Shown here in pieces: positions 1 through 12,156 of a stretch of DNA of 64,000 nucleotides (position 1 is the first letter of the stretch; the number at the start of each line of letters is the position of its first letter). Below the pieces are notes generated by a model, which saw only the letters and a program-made list of their open reading frames with translations, was not told the DNA's origin and did no database searches. Position numbers and translations under genes: made by a program. Origin of the DNA: Atopsyche davidsoni (Eukaryota; Arthropoda; Insecta; Trichoptera; Hydrobiosidae); the NCBI GenBank assembly GCA_022113835.1, contig JAILWY010000009.1:9710001-9774000 (forward strand). Reading direction: 5' to 3'.

Positions 1-1309
1 CACAAAGTAAAAACAAATATTTTAAAATTAACTATTTGTTGCTCCCCAAAAACAACAATATATTGCTCACGACTTTGCGATGGTTTAAGTTTAAACTGAT
101 AAGTCAAATATATATATGCATACAATCATATTATATCATTGTTGCCATCCATTTCTTATGGTGCTATTTTTATTTGAATGTTATATATTTTTTCAATCAA
201 AAAATCTAATGCATTCGTGATCGACTTAAAAATAATTTATATTGATAACAGGATAAAGTAAAAATAAATCCCATATGAGATCCAACAGTAAAAAGAGAAT
301 CGCTTATGTTTATGATGGTTTGAGACACACGAGAGAACAAAATTACAAATAAATAACATATTTACATTAAATGTTAAATTTTCTCTGAAAAGGCTTCAAA
401 AGAATTTAGAAAAGATTTTTAATTACCAACTCACAAGAACATGCAGATTAACATTTAGTCGTCTGAAAACGTTTTACGGGAATAGAAATGACCAGCTCAA
501 CATATTACGGGATATACTTTTCTCTGCCGGAAAACAGACATGAAATTAACATCTTTGAACAACCCGACGTTTAATTACCTCATGGTTTGAAACTTAATAT
601 ATTTGTTTAATTTAAAGCTAAAACATTAAATAAGCTCCGTTTATTTGAAAACTGAAAAAGCTTTCAAACTGTTTAACTTTGCAAGACGTGCATTTGATTT
701 TCATAGTAAACATATTCAACATGCTATGGTGATGTATATGTTTTGTTTAAATTTTTATACTTTAAATTTAAAATATTGTGTTTTAGTGCATTTATAAAAA
801 AACTCACCCGTACAAAAAATCACACTTAGAAATAAACATGTTTTAAGAAGGTAAAAATAACATGAACGTGAAATGTAATACACTTATCTACGCCTCTATA
901 TAATTTTATGAATCATTCTAAATTTATACATAAAACTATACATTGGCATTATTGCTACATTTTATACTCTTTAATATACTTACCTCTAAAGTTTGATAGC
1001 TATATTTTTATGGTGCACTTTATAGACTTCGTGGAGAAAACCAAGTTAAGTATTTGAAATAATCTCCTTAGTCGTACACATAGGTGCGTTGTACGAACAC
1101 ATGTTCGATAATTTTGCATTTTTAAGCTGCGATCATTTAAGTACAAAAGATCCCAGGCGATGCGAGACAGGCATTATCCATATCGACAGCGTCACTCGTC
1201 ATAGGCACAATGCCTGTCATGCGATTTGCATACCGACCAGAAGTACAATACCCCACAAAGTTCGTTGAGGATATTCCCTTCATCGACAACACAGACACGT
1301 AGTTCCACA

Positions 1310-1383
<74 letters not shown>

Positions 1384-3461
1384 GCACGTACGATTTTACT
1401 GTATGTATAACTAACAACTATTACTGAATTAACAAAAACCACGTAGATTTCTTTATACATTTATTTGTGGAACTTAATCTCAAAACTGATCTTGATTCGC
1501 GATTTATTTTCCATTAACACATTCAAAATAATTTTTTTTGACTAATAAAAATTATGTTCGTAGGTTTTAACGGCCGTTGTTATGTTATAAATATATTTTG
1601 TTATTGGGTGTTACGCCGCGTTTCTTTGAAGTTCTGATTCTTCAGTCCTAGTACGGGAGCCATCTTGACGTATTTGAAATTTGTTTTCAAATCCCTGAAG
1701 ATGGTTTCAGCATTTAGGACTAAAACGTTGGAACATTGAAAAAGAAACGCAACACACCACCAAAAATAAATACACAATTCAAAATAAACACGAATGTGTA
1801 TTTGTTTTATATACAATTTTTGTTTTACTTACATTTCATTGTCAAATCAAAATCATTGGATAGTATGAAATAAGTTACAATTTTATGACTCAATGTTTTT
1901 TCGAATGTAAGCAGGTATTACTTTTTTTTTAGCTTTTTAAATGAACATGATAATATAATTATCCAATGTGAATTTTTTAAGTGGCATATTTTTTTCTTGT
2001 ATCCAAGTAATTTAAGATGTTTGACTTAATGTTAGGTTGCTTTTATAACAACTAAATATTTACGTTATATAAACAAAAAATGCTGTTTAAGGCTTCGTTA
2101 AAAAGCTCTCATTACTAATCCGTTTGTAGAGAAGCAGAGATGTAGACTACATCAAAAAAGCTCTTTCCGGCTGATTCCATACTAATTTCTGTCTTGTATT
2201 ATGTATACATGTAGGTAGTTAAGCTGGAATATTTTTTAGTTAAAAAAAAAACAAGATAATACGGTATCTGTAGATGTCTGGTACGTCTCATATTTCACAA
2301 GAATTTTTTCGGCTGACAGGAACATTTTAGAAGTTCAAATATCTGTCTTATTATAAATTCCTACTGAAAACGGGATAAAATGGTGGGCCTAAGGCATTAC
2401 CACCATAGTAAATTTATGTTGTATTTTTATATTTTTAATATAAGTTTGAGCAACGTTTACTTATTGTCACTTTTTTATTTGCAAGCTTTTTTATTCTCTT
2501 GTTTAATTTTTAACTGAACTCATCTTCGTCATTGCGTCACATTTACTTACCATAATCACATGTATTTTTATTTTCATATTCATACCATACAAACTCGTGT
2601 TATAAACCAAAAAAATAGAGTTGAGCGCTCTTTTCATAATAATAAAAACAATTTTCGTCGTTAGTTCTTGTCCCAAGTGTCAAGTCTTTTCGCATTTTTT
2701 TAAATGTAAATCTATGTTTTTCTACTGCATTTGGTTTCTAACCGCCCTCTTGTAAGTAACTCTACCATGCATAGTCGCACTGGTCGTTGGCCAACACGGA
2801 AACGGAAGCATCTTATATGAAATTCAGAGGAAATGCTTGCTCATTGGCAGCCAAAACAAGCATTGCTTCAAACTTCAAATGAATAACTTCCAAAGCCTAT
2901 TATGAGGTATTCGAGCATTCTCAACTCGCGGTGTTGAAATTTCAGAAATAAATACTGAAATTAATTTTAATCATTAACATTACAAACCTATAATGTTTTT
3001 AATAACTGTTTTTTATGGCTTATTATTGGCTAACTTTCAGGAGAAAACAACGCCGTGTATGCCAAGTTATTTCAGCAGCTCACCAATTCCTTTGCTAACT
3101 TGAAATACCTGGTGTGATTTTTATTAAATTTTAATTTTAATGTATGCCTTTATCATGACTTCCAACTACTCCGTAGTGACATACGACGTTATCAATGTTT
3201 GTGATTATGTGTTCAAAACAAAATGTTAACATTATTTTATTTTTTATTAATGAAAGTTTACTAATTGAGGATAAAATGTATCTGATTAAAAACCAATCAC
3301 TGCTCGCAGTATATTTTATGAAAAAAGTTTTAAAATCAACTGTATGCTTTTTAATACTTAATATATTATATTCAGGAAGAATGTTAGATATTCGTACAGG
3401 AGCACAACTGTAACTTACTGTGTTTTAAAATATTAATTTGTGAGTGTATTTTTCCTTGCAG
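1..3461 (+). other. Intron of the agrin-like gene upstream of the first visible exon
   Basis: AT-rich sequence with no exon I can support. The exon at 3462 needs one base from an earlier exon to complete its first codon, so the gene continues upstream. I looked for a cysteine-rich segment with flanking AG and GT in phase and found none here. Short open frames in this stretch are low-complexity (runs of Tyr-Ile from the microsatellite) or have no recognisable motif. Confidence 0.6.
1309..1379. repeat. Compound (CA)n(TA)n microsatellite
   Basis: About 20 bp of CA repeats followed directly by about 50 bp of TA repeats, then a short CACGCACG tail. It is likely to be length-polymorphic. It generates spurious Tyr-Ile and His-Thr open frames on both strands. 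Confidence 0.97.
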
Positions 3462-3707
3462 CTTTGTGCCAGAATGTGGAGTGCAAGTTCGGAGCGCGTT
3501 GCTCTGCGGGGGAGTGCATCTGCCCCACGGTGTGCGGGGACAGCGACGCGGAGCCTGTGTGCGCCAACACCATGCAGACCTTCCCCAGCGAGTGCGCCCT
3601 GCAGATGGCTGCCTGCGACCTACCAGCAGGACACAAGCAGCTGCACGTCATCTTCTACGGAGACTGCAAGGATCGATTCGCCGTTGCCGGTCCTCCTATT
3701 GCTCTGA
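3462..3707 (+). CDS. agrn: Agrin-like gene, exon a: follistatin-like/Kazal module
   Basis: The acceptor is TTCCTTGCAG and the donor is GTGAGT. The exon opens with two bases finishing a split codon and ends with one base over (phase 1). It encodes about 82 residues. First comes a follistatin-like cysteine cluster (LCQNVECKFGARCSAGECIC), then a Kazal fold with the PVCANTMQTFPSEC core and a closing Cys before DRFAV. Agrins carry a series of such follistatin/Kazal modules N-terminal to their laminin-EGF pair. The exon is strongly GC-rich at third positions, unlike the later exons. The real start of the gene is upstream of the window. Confidence 0.9.
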   Translation, partial: LCARMWSASSERVALRGSASAPRCAGTATRSLCAPTPCRPSPASAPCRWLPATYQQDTSSCTSSSTETARIDSPLPVLLLL

Positions 3708-5223
3708 GTGAGTCCGAAATCAAAATATTCAAATATGGTGATTTTTTTTTGATTGGGTGGGAAAAATTATTATTATAATATTGTGGTTATGGTAAATTAG
3801 TTAGTCGTCTTTTACGTATGGTACACAATTTATTTTGCTCGTCAGTGTCATTGCTTTGTTGTATCCCGAATTTGACATTATTTCACCACGCTGAACTTTC
3901 CCATTATAGTTATTGGCTTTGATGAATATTGTTCATTGTAAAGCTCTAAGAAGACTCCCAAAGCATCGAATTGTCAGTAAGGAGTTAAGAATTCGTGTCA
4001 AATGGTTTGACTGAATATTTTTTTTATATTTGAGATCTCTTGAACAATCAGCAGTGCTGAATTTTTTTTATTGCCACTTGATTCATGAACCCCATCTAAC
4101 ATATTTGAATACATAACCGACATTCCCCCCATTCTTCTTTATTGAATAATACATAAGCCAACTCCTTTCGGGTCTTCTTTTATTTAGAAGTCTGCAATCT
4201 TTGATCTAAAATTATTACAATGTTATGCCGTGTTTCTTTTTTTATATTTGCTGGAAATTTCAGACATCGTTTGCCTGAGGCGTTACATCAAAATTTCTGT
4301 TAGCCCAAATTCAGTGTTTCCAAATTAAAAAAAAACTAGCAGTACGATTTTTTGCTTATTTTTTCAATATATTGGAAACTAACTTGTAAGAATTCAATAT
4401 GAAAAATCAAGGCGGTGGATTATTTTCATGAAATATTTAAAAAATATATGGATGACTTTGGTTTTTTCTATTTTTTTTACATGTTAGTTTATTTTATATG
4501 TGTGAGTTTTTAATAAAAATTATAAAAAATAATCTATTTTATATCTTATCATTAATAATTTTAAAATTATCTTTATCTACTACTTTAATTATTTAACTCA
4601 TTAAATTTCATTTTCTATTTATTGAATACTACTATTTAATATTTTACTGTAATCTCGTGATAAAACTGAAAATGAAAAATATGATTGAAAATAATTTTCA
4701 TGTATCTCTGAGTTTCTGTGAGAGTTTTTTCATTTTCAGTTCGTGGTGCTATTTTTCGCGGCATAGATATGAAAATATATTTTCAAGAATTTTTCTCAAA
4801 TATATTTAGTTTAGTAATGCATGAATATGCTACGTATTCCTTTGCGTTCTTTTACTGCAGTACTTTATGCTGATAATAAAAACTCACGAAGAAAGAGAAT
4901 TCAGATTCTTTAATAAAAATGTAGCCACAGTTATAAACGTAAATTGTAAAGAATAATAAGAATTACTGCATGAAATGAAGCACATTTTATCTTTCATTAA
5001 ATAATAACCCATCTCTACTTCTCAATCCGGGCGCGCGCGCTCCCGAACTAATTATCAACATTAAACAAACTTGTCCAAAAGTCAAGCAGTAATCTAAATA
5101 CTGCGCTTTTCATTTGTAATTTTCCATTTACTATGCAAACCCACCTTTTACTTCAACTTAACGACTTATGCATTCCATTTGGCTGTGACTAACTTGGTGG
5201 ATGGGGACTAATCTAATCAACAG
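3708..5223 (+). other. Intron a-b
   Basis: A 1,516-bp AT-rich intron. I see no coding signal, no clear transposon ends and no structured element apart from poly-T and poly-A runs and a short GCGCGCGC run near 5030. Confidence 0.75.
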
Positions 5224-5574
5224 CTACTGCCCTACCGCTTCCGTTTCCTCCCGTCGGAACTCACTCGGAGCTGGACATGGAGAATTCCACTTCCTTGGCC
5301 GGTCTGACCGAGTATCCCGAGGAGTCCTTGAGTACCCTGGAGCAATTGGCGTGCAAGGACATCCGCTGCGATCACGATGCGACCTGCGAGCTTGGAACTG
5401 ACGACTTCCCTCGGTGCTCCTGCCTCTTCGACTGCCCGCTGGATGAGACCAGCGACGACTACTTCCCCGTCTGCGCTTCAGACATGCGCCTGTACACGTC
5501 CATGTGCGCCATGCGCATGGAGGGCTGCCAGAAGCAGATAGAACTGCGACTGCGGCCCCTGGAGCTGTGCAAAG
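5224..5574 (+). CDS. agrn: Agrin-like gene, exon b: second follistatin/Kazal module
   Basis: The acceptor is CTAATCAACAG and the donor AAAG|GTGGCG. The phase is 1 at both ends, and the first codon (A plus CT) joins exon a in frame. It encodes about 117 residues: a Pro/Thr/Glu-rich lead of about 40 residues, then a FOLN-type cluster (ACKDIRCDHDATCEL, CSCLFDC) and a Kazal-like core (PVCASDMRLYTSMCAMRMEGC) closing at ELCK. A Thr/Ser spacer followed by a Kazal module is normal in agrin. The GC-rich antisense open frame across this exon is a shadow. The donor is the weakest of the early ones but is needed to keep phase. Confidence 0.88.
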
Positions 5575-7551
5575 GTGGCGGTGACTACTAACATTCCAAC
5601 AGAATCTCAAATTAATACCAAGAACAAAAAAAATAATACCGAGAACTATAAAATAATTTATATTTACTGTACCTAAAATACCGAAATAAACTTTAAATTA
5701 AACTAAAATATTAATTTGAGAATTCTACCGTAGCGTTGTATTAATATATTCCTACTAAAATAGCTTGCTTTGTAAATTCCTTGCGTTTTCATTTAATATT
5801 AATTTACAACTACTTTGTTTCTAAATTCAGCGTGAGTTATGAATTTTGTATTATTAATAATATTTAATTAATACTCTTAATTAAACAGTAGCAAGTATTA
5901 TAAAAATACAAATTTTCTCTAAAAACTGAAACCTTTTCACATAATCTAATATTACAACGCAGAAGAATTTTAGATATGGAGAATATCAAGTTTATTTTTT
6001 TAGGTGAAGTTGATTGATGTAAAACTGAAACAAGAATATTATTTGATTATCACTATAAAATATTAGAGTATTGTAAGCAAAATAATATCATACTTTTATT
6101 TACATACAGCTCGGCAGTTGCCGCTCTATTTCACTTTGACGTTTGAAACCGACAATTTTCTCATAAATACGAAACTGTCACGGATAACAAAGATCACGGG
6201 ACATTTCCGTTGAGACGAGGCTGGCGGTTTTTTTACTCGCATCAAATTTCAAAATTACATGAATTTTACAACAAAGAATAAAAAAACATGTTTTTGTCGC
6301 CAGATTGTCAACATTTCAAAATACGCAAAAAAATAAATCAAAATTTTATAAAACCTCGAGGCGCAAAATGGTTTCCACCGCCGACCGCCTCCCCTACCCA
6401 TACCGTGATTTGAAAAATATACGAAAAGGGACTTAAAAACAATTCTTTATTTCCAATTACTTCTGCTCGCTCGGAAGTATGAAAATAATAATAAACTTTC
6501 GTGAAGATAAAAAGTTACGCCTTAATCATCTTATTGAAGCAGGCGAACATTACGACCCGGACACTCTTCGTGCTGTAGAGTCGGTCCTTTGATGCAATCA
6601 TTCCACTCATTAACATATAAATCGATACTCAGATGAGATTCAGCCGGGGTTTCCATCGGCGTGTTTATTCAGCAGTTAGAGATGCCTGCTGTTTACCTGT
6701 ATTGCAAACCGACGGAAACCTAAGTAAATAAATACAGGCCGCGACGGGGGCGCGTTGCCTATTATTATTTATTCAAAGGTTCGACTTTAAAAAGGATTTA
6801 TTGAGTAATTCCTTCGTTGGCTCCGTGCTCGCTCTTATTGGGTTATCCCTTTGCATGTAGCACTGAGGAGACTTCGCCGGAAGTGCTATCTGTCTCGGCG
6901 GTCCGCAGCGATTGATCTCGGAGCTTTGAGCTTGCATTGCATTAGGTACTTGTATTTGGGAAAACCTCCAAGTAAACTTACACGAAGACTGAAAATATCT
7001 TGCATCTCAAACTCAACATTAAAACATTCCCATTTCTCTTTTCACTGTGTTATCTGTCTTACACGAAACGTGATCATTTAAATATGTATACTGAAAACAC
7101 AAAATCATTAATTATTTATAAAATCAGCTTAATATACAGTAGTTTACGGATGGGCGTGCCGCACATATACCCCATTAAATTATTTTTTTATGCTCAATGC
7201 GCTATACGTCTATCGATCGCGGTGAAGTCTTGTCATAACAACCGTTAGAATTTAAAACTGCATTAGCAGCACATACACCTTCGAACGGCTGACAGGTTAC
7301 TTAGCGATAAACGACCAATAGGATGCTCTAGTGTTTTCCACCAGAGAGAAAGACGAGCTGTCTCCAGGTGGCAGACAACAAGCAGACTATTGGCATCTCA
7401 GTTTCCATACAATTTGCAATAATATTCTTTTGAAAGTTTTTGTATACATACTCATGACTAGTCGTTGAATGATATTTATTTTTAGACCTTAAATAATTGA
7501 GGTTTTTGGTAATTTAGGTGAATTTTAAACTAATACGTGTACCTCTTACAG
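5575..7551 (+). other. Intron b-c
   Basis: A 1,977-bp intron. AT-rich at first, more balanced near 6100-6950, without an exon-like segment. The motif ATCGGCGTGTTTATTCAG near 6656 recurs in a similar form in the tandem repeat at 53 kb, so part of this intron may be an old repeat. Confidence 0.6.
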
Positions 7552-7701
7552 GCATGGAGGCTCGACCCTGCTTCGGGGGCGCTCCTGTTCGAGACTCCAC
7601 TGGCCGCGAATTGGACTGCGGCGGAGGACCCTCTCGACGTGACTGTCCCCATGGCAGCTACTGCCACCAGACCACCTCTTCAGCGCGCTGCTGCCTTAAG
7701 A
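7552..7701 (+). CDS. agrn: Agrin-like gene, exon c: WAP/lustrin-like cysteine-rich module
   Basis: The acceptor is CTCTTACAG and the donor AAGA|GTAAGC. It is phase 1 at both ends and encodes about 50 residues. The pattern is C-x5-PVRDSTGRELDCGGG-x5-CPHGSYCHQTTSSARCC. This matches the small cysteine-rich modules (lustrin/WR1 or WAP-like) found next to Kazal and Kunitz domains in invertebrate matrix proteins. Its ligand is unknown. Its single-module exon, in the same phase as its neighbours, could be skipped or shuffled without breaking the frame. Confidence 0.85.
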
Positions 7702-7791
7702 GTAAGCATCGCTAAGGCTATATAAACACCAGTAGCTTATCATCAAGTGGCGTAAATACAACAGATGAATACAGAACTCACTCGCCCTGAT

Positions 7792-7888
7792 AAGCCAGAT
7801 ATTGAATACAATAAATCAATACAACACGTGTACACGAAGTGCAAGCCAGATATATAATAAATCAATACAACACGTGTACACAAAATGC
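7792..7888. repeat. Two-copy tandem duplication with ACACGTGT palindromes
   Basis: Unit one is 7792-7842 and unit two 7843-7888. Both begin AAGCCAGATAT, contain AATAAATCAATACAACACG and end with TGTACAC-AA-TGC. Unit two lacks about 5 bp. Each carries a CACGTG E-box in an 8-bp palindrome. The duplication is 90 bp downstream of the exon c donor. Confidence 0.9.
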
Positions 7889-9729
7889 TTACTACGTTAA
7901 GTAGTTGATAGTTTTCTAATAATACAAAATCATATATCGTAACAACCGCACTCAAGTTTTCTATAGATATGTACTATAATCTAGATTATGTTTATTTTAT
8001 AAAATTGAGGGGACAATACATATACAAGCTTTTTGAAGCAATGAATAAGGCTTCTATACAAGTTCATTATTTTATTTATTTTTACAATAGAATTAGGTTA
8101 CCAGGCACTTTCAAATCAGAGCTCGTAATAAATAAATTTTAAAAATATTTCCTGTCTTTAATTTTGACATTAAGTTCAAGTATTTTTTGAACTTTTGTCA
8201 AAAAATGTCAAATTCACTAGTCGATAACACAAAAAAGATTTATTGTTTCAGAAATACAAAAGATATCTAAAACATGCAATTTATAAAATTATAAATATTG
8301 CTGTAGAAGCAGAATTCTTGGTGTCATTCATAAATTTGATAAATATTTAAAAAAAAAGAGAATCAAATGAAATTATTACTTGCATTTATTGTAAAGCGAC
8401 TGACGTATGTAAAATTAATATACCAAGTGGCAATAAAGAAACATTTTTACTGCAAATATTTATTAGGTCACTCACTTTTAACTTGACTGATTGGCGCGGT
8501 AACTCCCACCGATCAATCCTCAATTGAGGCCATTTTTTCCGTCAGCTAGAAATCTAGGTTCAACAGTTTTGTGAGATTTTTAAAACAACATGAAATCATA
8601 AGCCATGAATTGTGACTTTGTCATTTTGTATTATTACCGATTTTTTCCTGCGTATTAGTCATTTCTACATAAACCTGATCTCTATCGGCCGACGCGGCGA
8701 CTTTCAACAAAAGCTAACAAGCCTCGCGCCGTTATTACACTCATTCCGTATTATAATTTGTCACATTCTGTCAACTTTTCGATAATAACTAATAACTGAT
8801 TTGGGAAAAGATATATCTGTGCTGTGCGAGCCGCCCTGGCGTAGAGATGCAAAGATCCTGCAAATGTATTTCTTTTCCTTGTATGCCCGTTTTTTTCTGA
8901 GCCCCGGCATGAAAATGAATGTTCATAATGTAACTTTTTACTCTGCCGATTAATGTAAGACTTCCCTGCGTAGTATTTCATTTTACACGGCCATAATTAA
9001 TGATTCTGTCAGTGTCGAGTATTTTTAAGAATTACGCTTAATTACTAGCGCAAGAAGTTGGAAGACAGAATAAAAAAGTGTCTCCCCACTTCCCTCGCAT
9101 TGCAGGGGGTTTTTCTTCATTTTTCTCTTATCAAGATCCCTTTGTGCGAGTCGCTTGGAAAATAGAAACTCATAAATCACTGCTGAAAAGGTACAAATTC
9201 TTTATCGATAAATTTGACATGAATATTGGGTTACTTCGAACGGCAAAAATTCCTTTATTGCTAAGAATTTAATATTGAGTCGTGAGCCTTTTTTGCACAG
9301 CTCGCTCGCGAGCGAATCGCGAAATCTAAAATATGTCTTTCACGGGAGTACCTCGTTAGCGCGGCGCAAAAAATATAGTTTAATTATAATTTATGATGCA
9401 GAAGGGGAGCATTAGGGAAATGTCGAGGGGCGCGTTTACATTTTTTTATCCGCGAAAATTGACCTGCCGTACTAATCGATACAATCATACCTACGAATGG
9501 CTGAAATGCTGAAACGCTTTGTGAAAGAATTTTTTCGGTGCATACGATGTATTTGATTGAAGATATCGCATAGCGATTCCGCTTCGGTGTTTTCGCCGAT
9601 GGATAATATGTTGATGTGTTGATCAAAAGGCTGGCGAAATATTTGCGTATTCAATTCATTAACAAACAAGTTAGAATAACAATAAAAATGAAGCGTGGTT
9701 ACTGGTTGGGTGTAGGAGTCTCTCTAACG

Positions 9730-10401
9730 CATAGTTTCCCAAACTATTTTGTCCCGTCGACTTCTTGTTGAGTTTTCCTGTTTTTCGTCGACCCCCTGCC
9801 TTGCTAATATTATTTTTTTTACAAATTCATCAACTTCAAACATATTTTTGACATCTTATATAGAACAACTCACTTTAAAACGATTTAAAACTGCCTCCCT
9901 TGGAAGGGTCTGTCTGTCCTCGGTCACCAAAGTTCCCACGTTCCTAAGCCGTACAGGTGTCCTTACTTTCTCGGAATATTTGTCAAATCGATTTGTTTTA
10001 TTACGCCCATCGGCGCTCCGTACAACCAATTACCTCGCTGCCCATCCGAGTTTATTAGCTCCTGTAAATGATTTTTTAAAAAAAGGTTCATATGGTAATG
10101 GTTCATCTTCTTATGTCATGAGCTCCAAAAAGGTACGTCGGTATAGTTTTACAATGCCGAAAGTCTCGTTTCTCGAGCATTTGGCACGAACTTCTACGCT
10201 TCAGGGCTTCGATTCGTCACAAAGTACATAGACATTTACGAAATGTCTAAATTTTGGCGATGATCTGCTTAAATGGGATCCACTCTCGTAGACCCCCATT
10301 TACAGTTCATGGACCCCCAATTTTATTTTTTGCTGTCATCGACCCCTTGCAGGGCGAAATCGACCCGTGGGGGTCGATATTGACCACTTTGGGAACCTCT
10401 G
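9730..10401. mobile_element. Non-autonomous hAT-type element (MITE), 672 bp
   Basis: The left end reads CATAGTTTCCCAAACT and the right end, inverted, CAGAGGTTCCCAAAGTGG. These are typical hAT termini of the TTCCCAAA type. The flanks are CTCTAACG on the left and CTCTAAAG on the right, an 8-bp target duplication with one mismatch. GTCGACCCC and its complement recur in subterminal positions at both ends. No transposase coding can be seen. The mismatch suggests an old insertion. Confidence 0.8.
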
Positions 10402-10583
10402 CTCTAAAGCGTCGTGCGCTGGGAGTTCTAAATTAATTCAAATAAAAATCTTCATTTGTTTCGATTTTGACAAGTTAGATTTTGTTTTAGAATTGTAGAT
10501 CGGTGCATGTGCACCGACCGCTACAGTGTTGCTGAATGTTTGTACGGAAAATGAGAGGGGTTGATGTGATTCGATGATTCCAG

Positions 10584-10871
10584 ACAGCACGGCTGCTGCG
10601 GCCTCGGTGCCGGAGGAGCCGCGGCGCTCGTGCGAGGAGGCGCGCTTCGGGTGCTGTCCCGGCAGCGCGCAGGCGGCTCGGGGGCCCGCCCACTCGGGCT
10701 GCGCGGGAGGCCCCGCCTGCGCCTGCCATCGCCTGGGCGCGCTGGGCGGCTCCTGCGACCCCCGCGGCCAGTGCGCCTGCCGCCCCGGCGTGGGCGGCCT
10801 CAGCTGCGACCGCTGCGAGCCCGGCTACTGGGGGCTGCCGCGCATCGGCTCCGGCCACAAGGGCTGCATCC
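10584..10871 (+). CDS. agrn: Agrin-like gene, exon d: papilin-like GCC motif plus laminin-EGF 1
   Basis: The acceptor is GATTCCAG and the donor CC|GTGAGT. It is phase 1 at both ends and encodes about 96 residues. The N-terminal part has the C-x4-RFGCCPG-x7-ARGP-x3-GC motif seen in papilin-type proteins. The C-terminal part is a laminin-type EGF module (CHRLGALGGSCDPRGQCAC, then CDRCEPGYWGLP). Laminin-EGF pairs sit in the middle of agrin. The exon is extremely GC-rich (roughly three quarters or more by eye), while the next exon is AT-rich. A second AG four bases downstream is rejected because it would break the frame. Confidence 0.88.
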
Positions 10872-11615
10872 GTGAGTCACTCACCCCGACCACTACCGCA
10901 GAAATCATTTGCACTCCCTTCAATTAGCATCCACTTGCATCCACTTGTTCTTTCGTGGATGTGATAATTTAAACTTACATAAACAAGACCGAAGACCAGA
11001 TGCAGAGATACACCGGAAAACGAGCCCTTCTAGAAATATGCAGCAGTGATGTTATTAATACATTAAAAGGTCTTCGATTCTTATTCAAATCCGCCACACT
11101 AGAATGAACGAACAGCGCTTACAACATTTACGTGAGGGCAAATACTCAAATTATTTGTCAGCTCAGCTGTGTTTCGGCTTCGAGTGCGTGACAGGCGACA
11201 AGAATCACTCGACCGTCAAGTTGACCCGAAAGTAGACTCGACTTCACTTGACATTTCTACTCGACGGACAGTCTCGAGGGGAGATTTTTTGTAGACAAGT
11301 CCAGTGTAAAAGAACGCTCCTCGGACAGAGACGGTGTTTGTAGGCCATCTTGACACGAAAAAAATATATGAGAATATTTAATGATCACCGGTTGAATTTT
11401 CTAAATTGTCCAAAACGTAAAAGTAAAAAAAACTCAGCAATACAATACAAAATATAGTATTTGATTCCAAGTTACTTACTATCCAAAATAAGAGAATATA
11501 AATTTTGATCACTAGACACAGATCATTCTTCACAAATAAATTAAATGCTATTTTTAGACATCACAAGTGTAAATTGATGACTATGAAATTTTGAAATGCA
11601 CAAAATCTGTTTTAG
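10872..11615 (+). other. Intron d-e
   Basis: A 744-bp intron. At 11150-11300 the motif ACTCGAC or TCGAC recurs several times on a more GC-balanced background. I see no coding segment and no transposon end. Confidence 0.7.
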
Positions 11616-11762
11616 CTTGCGGTTGTTCGATGTTTGGATCAGTACGAGAAGACTGCGAACAGATGACTGGACGCTGCGTTTGTAAGCCCGGGATACAAGG
11701 ACAGAAGTGTACACTCTGCACCAATCATCTAGAGGTTTTGGGACCAAATGGATGCTATAATT
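11616..11762 (+). CDS. agrn: Agrin-like gene, exon e: laminin-EGF 2
   Basis: The acceptor is CTGTTTTAG and the donor AATT|GTAAGT. It is phase 1 at both ends and encodes about 49 residues: CGCSMFGSVREDCEQMTGRC, then CKPGIQGQKCTLC and a final GC. This is the second laminin-type EGF module, completing the agrin pair with the preceding exon. Codon use turns AT-rich from here on. Confidence 0.93.
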
Positions 11763-11910
11763 GTAAGTTTTATATTAAACACTAGAGATATTACCCATAG
11801 TTATTATTGCCATACACCTTTATTGTCAATATGATTTACATTATAATGACACTAAATTTAATAGACATAAAAGTTACATATTTCACAATGTAACAAATAT
11901 TATTTTTTAG

Positions 11911-12053
11911 CTGAAACTGGTGCACTAGCACCAAAATCATGCAGTGACGTGGTTTGCTATTTTGGTGCTATTTGCGTTGAATCTGAAGGTCGAGCAGCCT
12001 GCCAGTGTCCTGCGGCTAGTTGTCCAACTGACTCTACTGATCCAACTATGCTG
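11911..12053 (+). CDS. agrn: Agrin-like gene, exon f: follistatin-like half of the third Kazal module
   Basis: The acceptor is TATTTTTTAG and the donor CTG|GTAACT. It starts by completing a phase-1 codon and ends in phase 0. It encodes CSDVVCYFGAICVESEG and CQCPAASCP, the follistatin-like lead of a Kazal module whose core is on the next exon. This is the only phase-0 junction among those placed. Confidence 0.9.
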
Positions 12054-12156
12054 GTAACTAATAAAAAAATAGCTTCCCACCTTTACCAATACAAGCAATT
12101 GACCAAATACTACTGTTTAAAAACAAACTGCTTTATATGAATCATGATTTTTTCAG

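Larger units (their letters stand above)
7702..10583 (+). other. Intron c-d, 2.9 kb, with a tandem duplication and a MITE
   Basis: The longest intron placed. It holds the 48-bp tandem duplication at 7792-7888 and the hAT-type MITE at 9730-10401. The rest is AT-rich and shows no exon. A 160-codon open frame at 9749-10231 lies wholly inside the MITE, has no domain I know, and is discounted. Confidence 0.75.

Noticed and set aside
1137..1460. 107-codon minus-strand frame with long Tyr-Ile and Cys-Val runs
   Set aside because: The runs are translations of the CA/TA microsatellite and no domain is present.
1601..1816. Inverted GCGTTTCTTT ends, a minus-strand frame, and a hammerhead-like CTGAAGATGG...ACTAAAACG string near 1695
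   Set aside because: The stems needed for a hammerhead ribozyme do not pair and the inverted ends are only about 10 bp. It may be a retroelement scrap but cannot be supported.
5224..5610. 128-codon antisense open frame over exon b
   Set aside because: It is a shadow of the GC-rich agrin exon: the sense frame has the Kazal cysteines and phase-matched splice sites.
9749..10231. 160-codon open frame on the + strand
   Set aside because: It lies entirely inside the hAT MITE, has no domain I recognise, and follows the repeated subterminal sequence rather than a gene.
10487..10858. 123-codon antisense Ala-rich open frame
   Set aside because: It is a shadow of the extremely GC-rich laminin-EGF exon; Ala/Gly/Arg richness is a composition effect.
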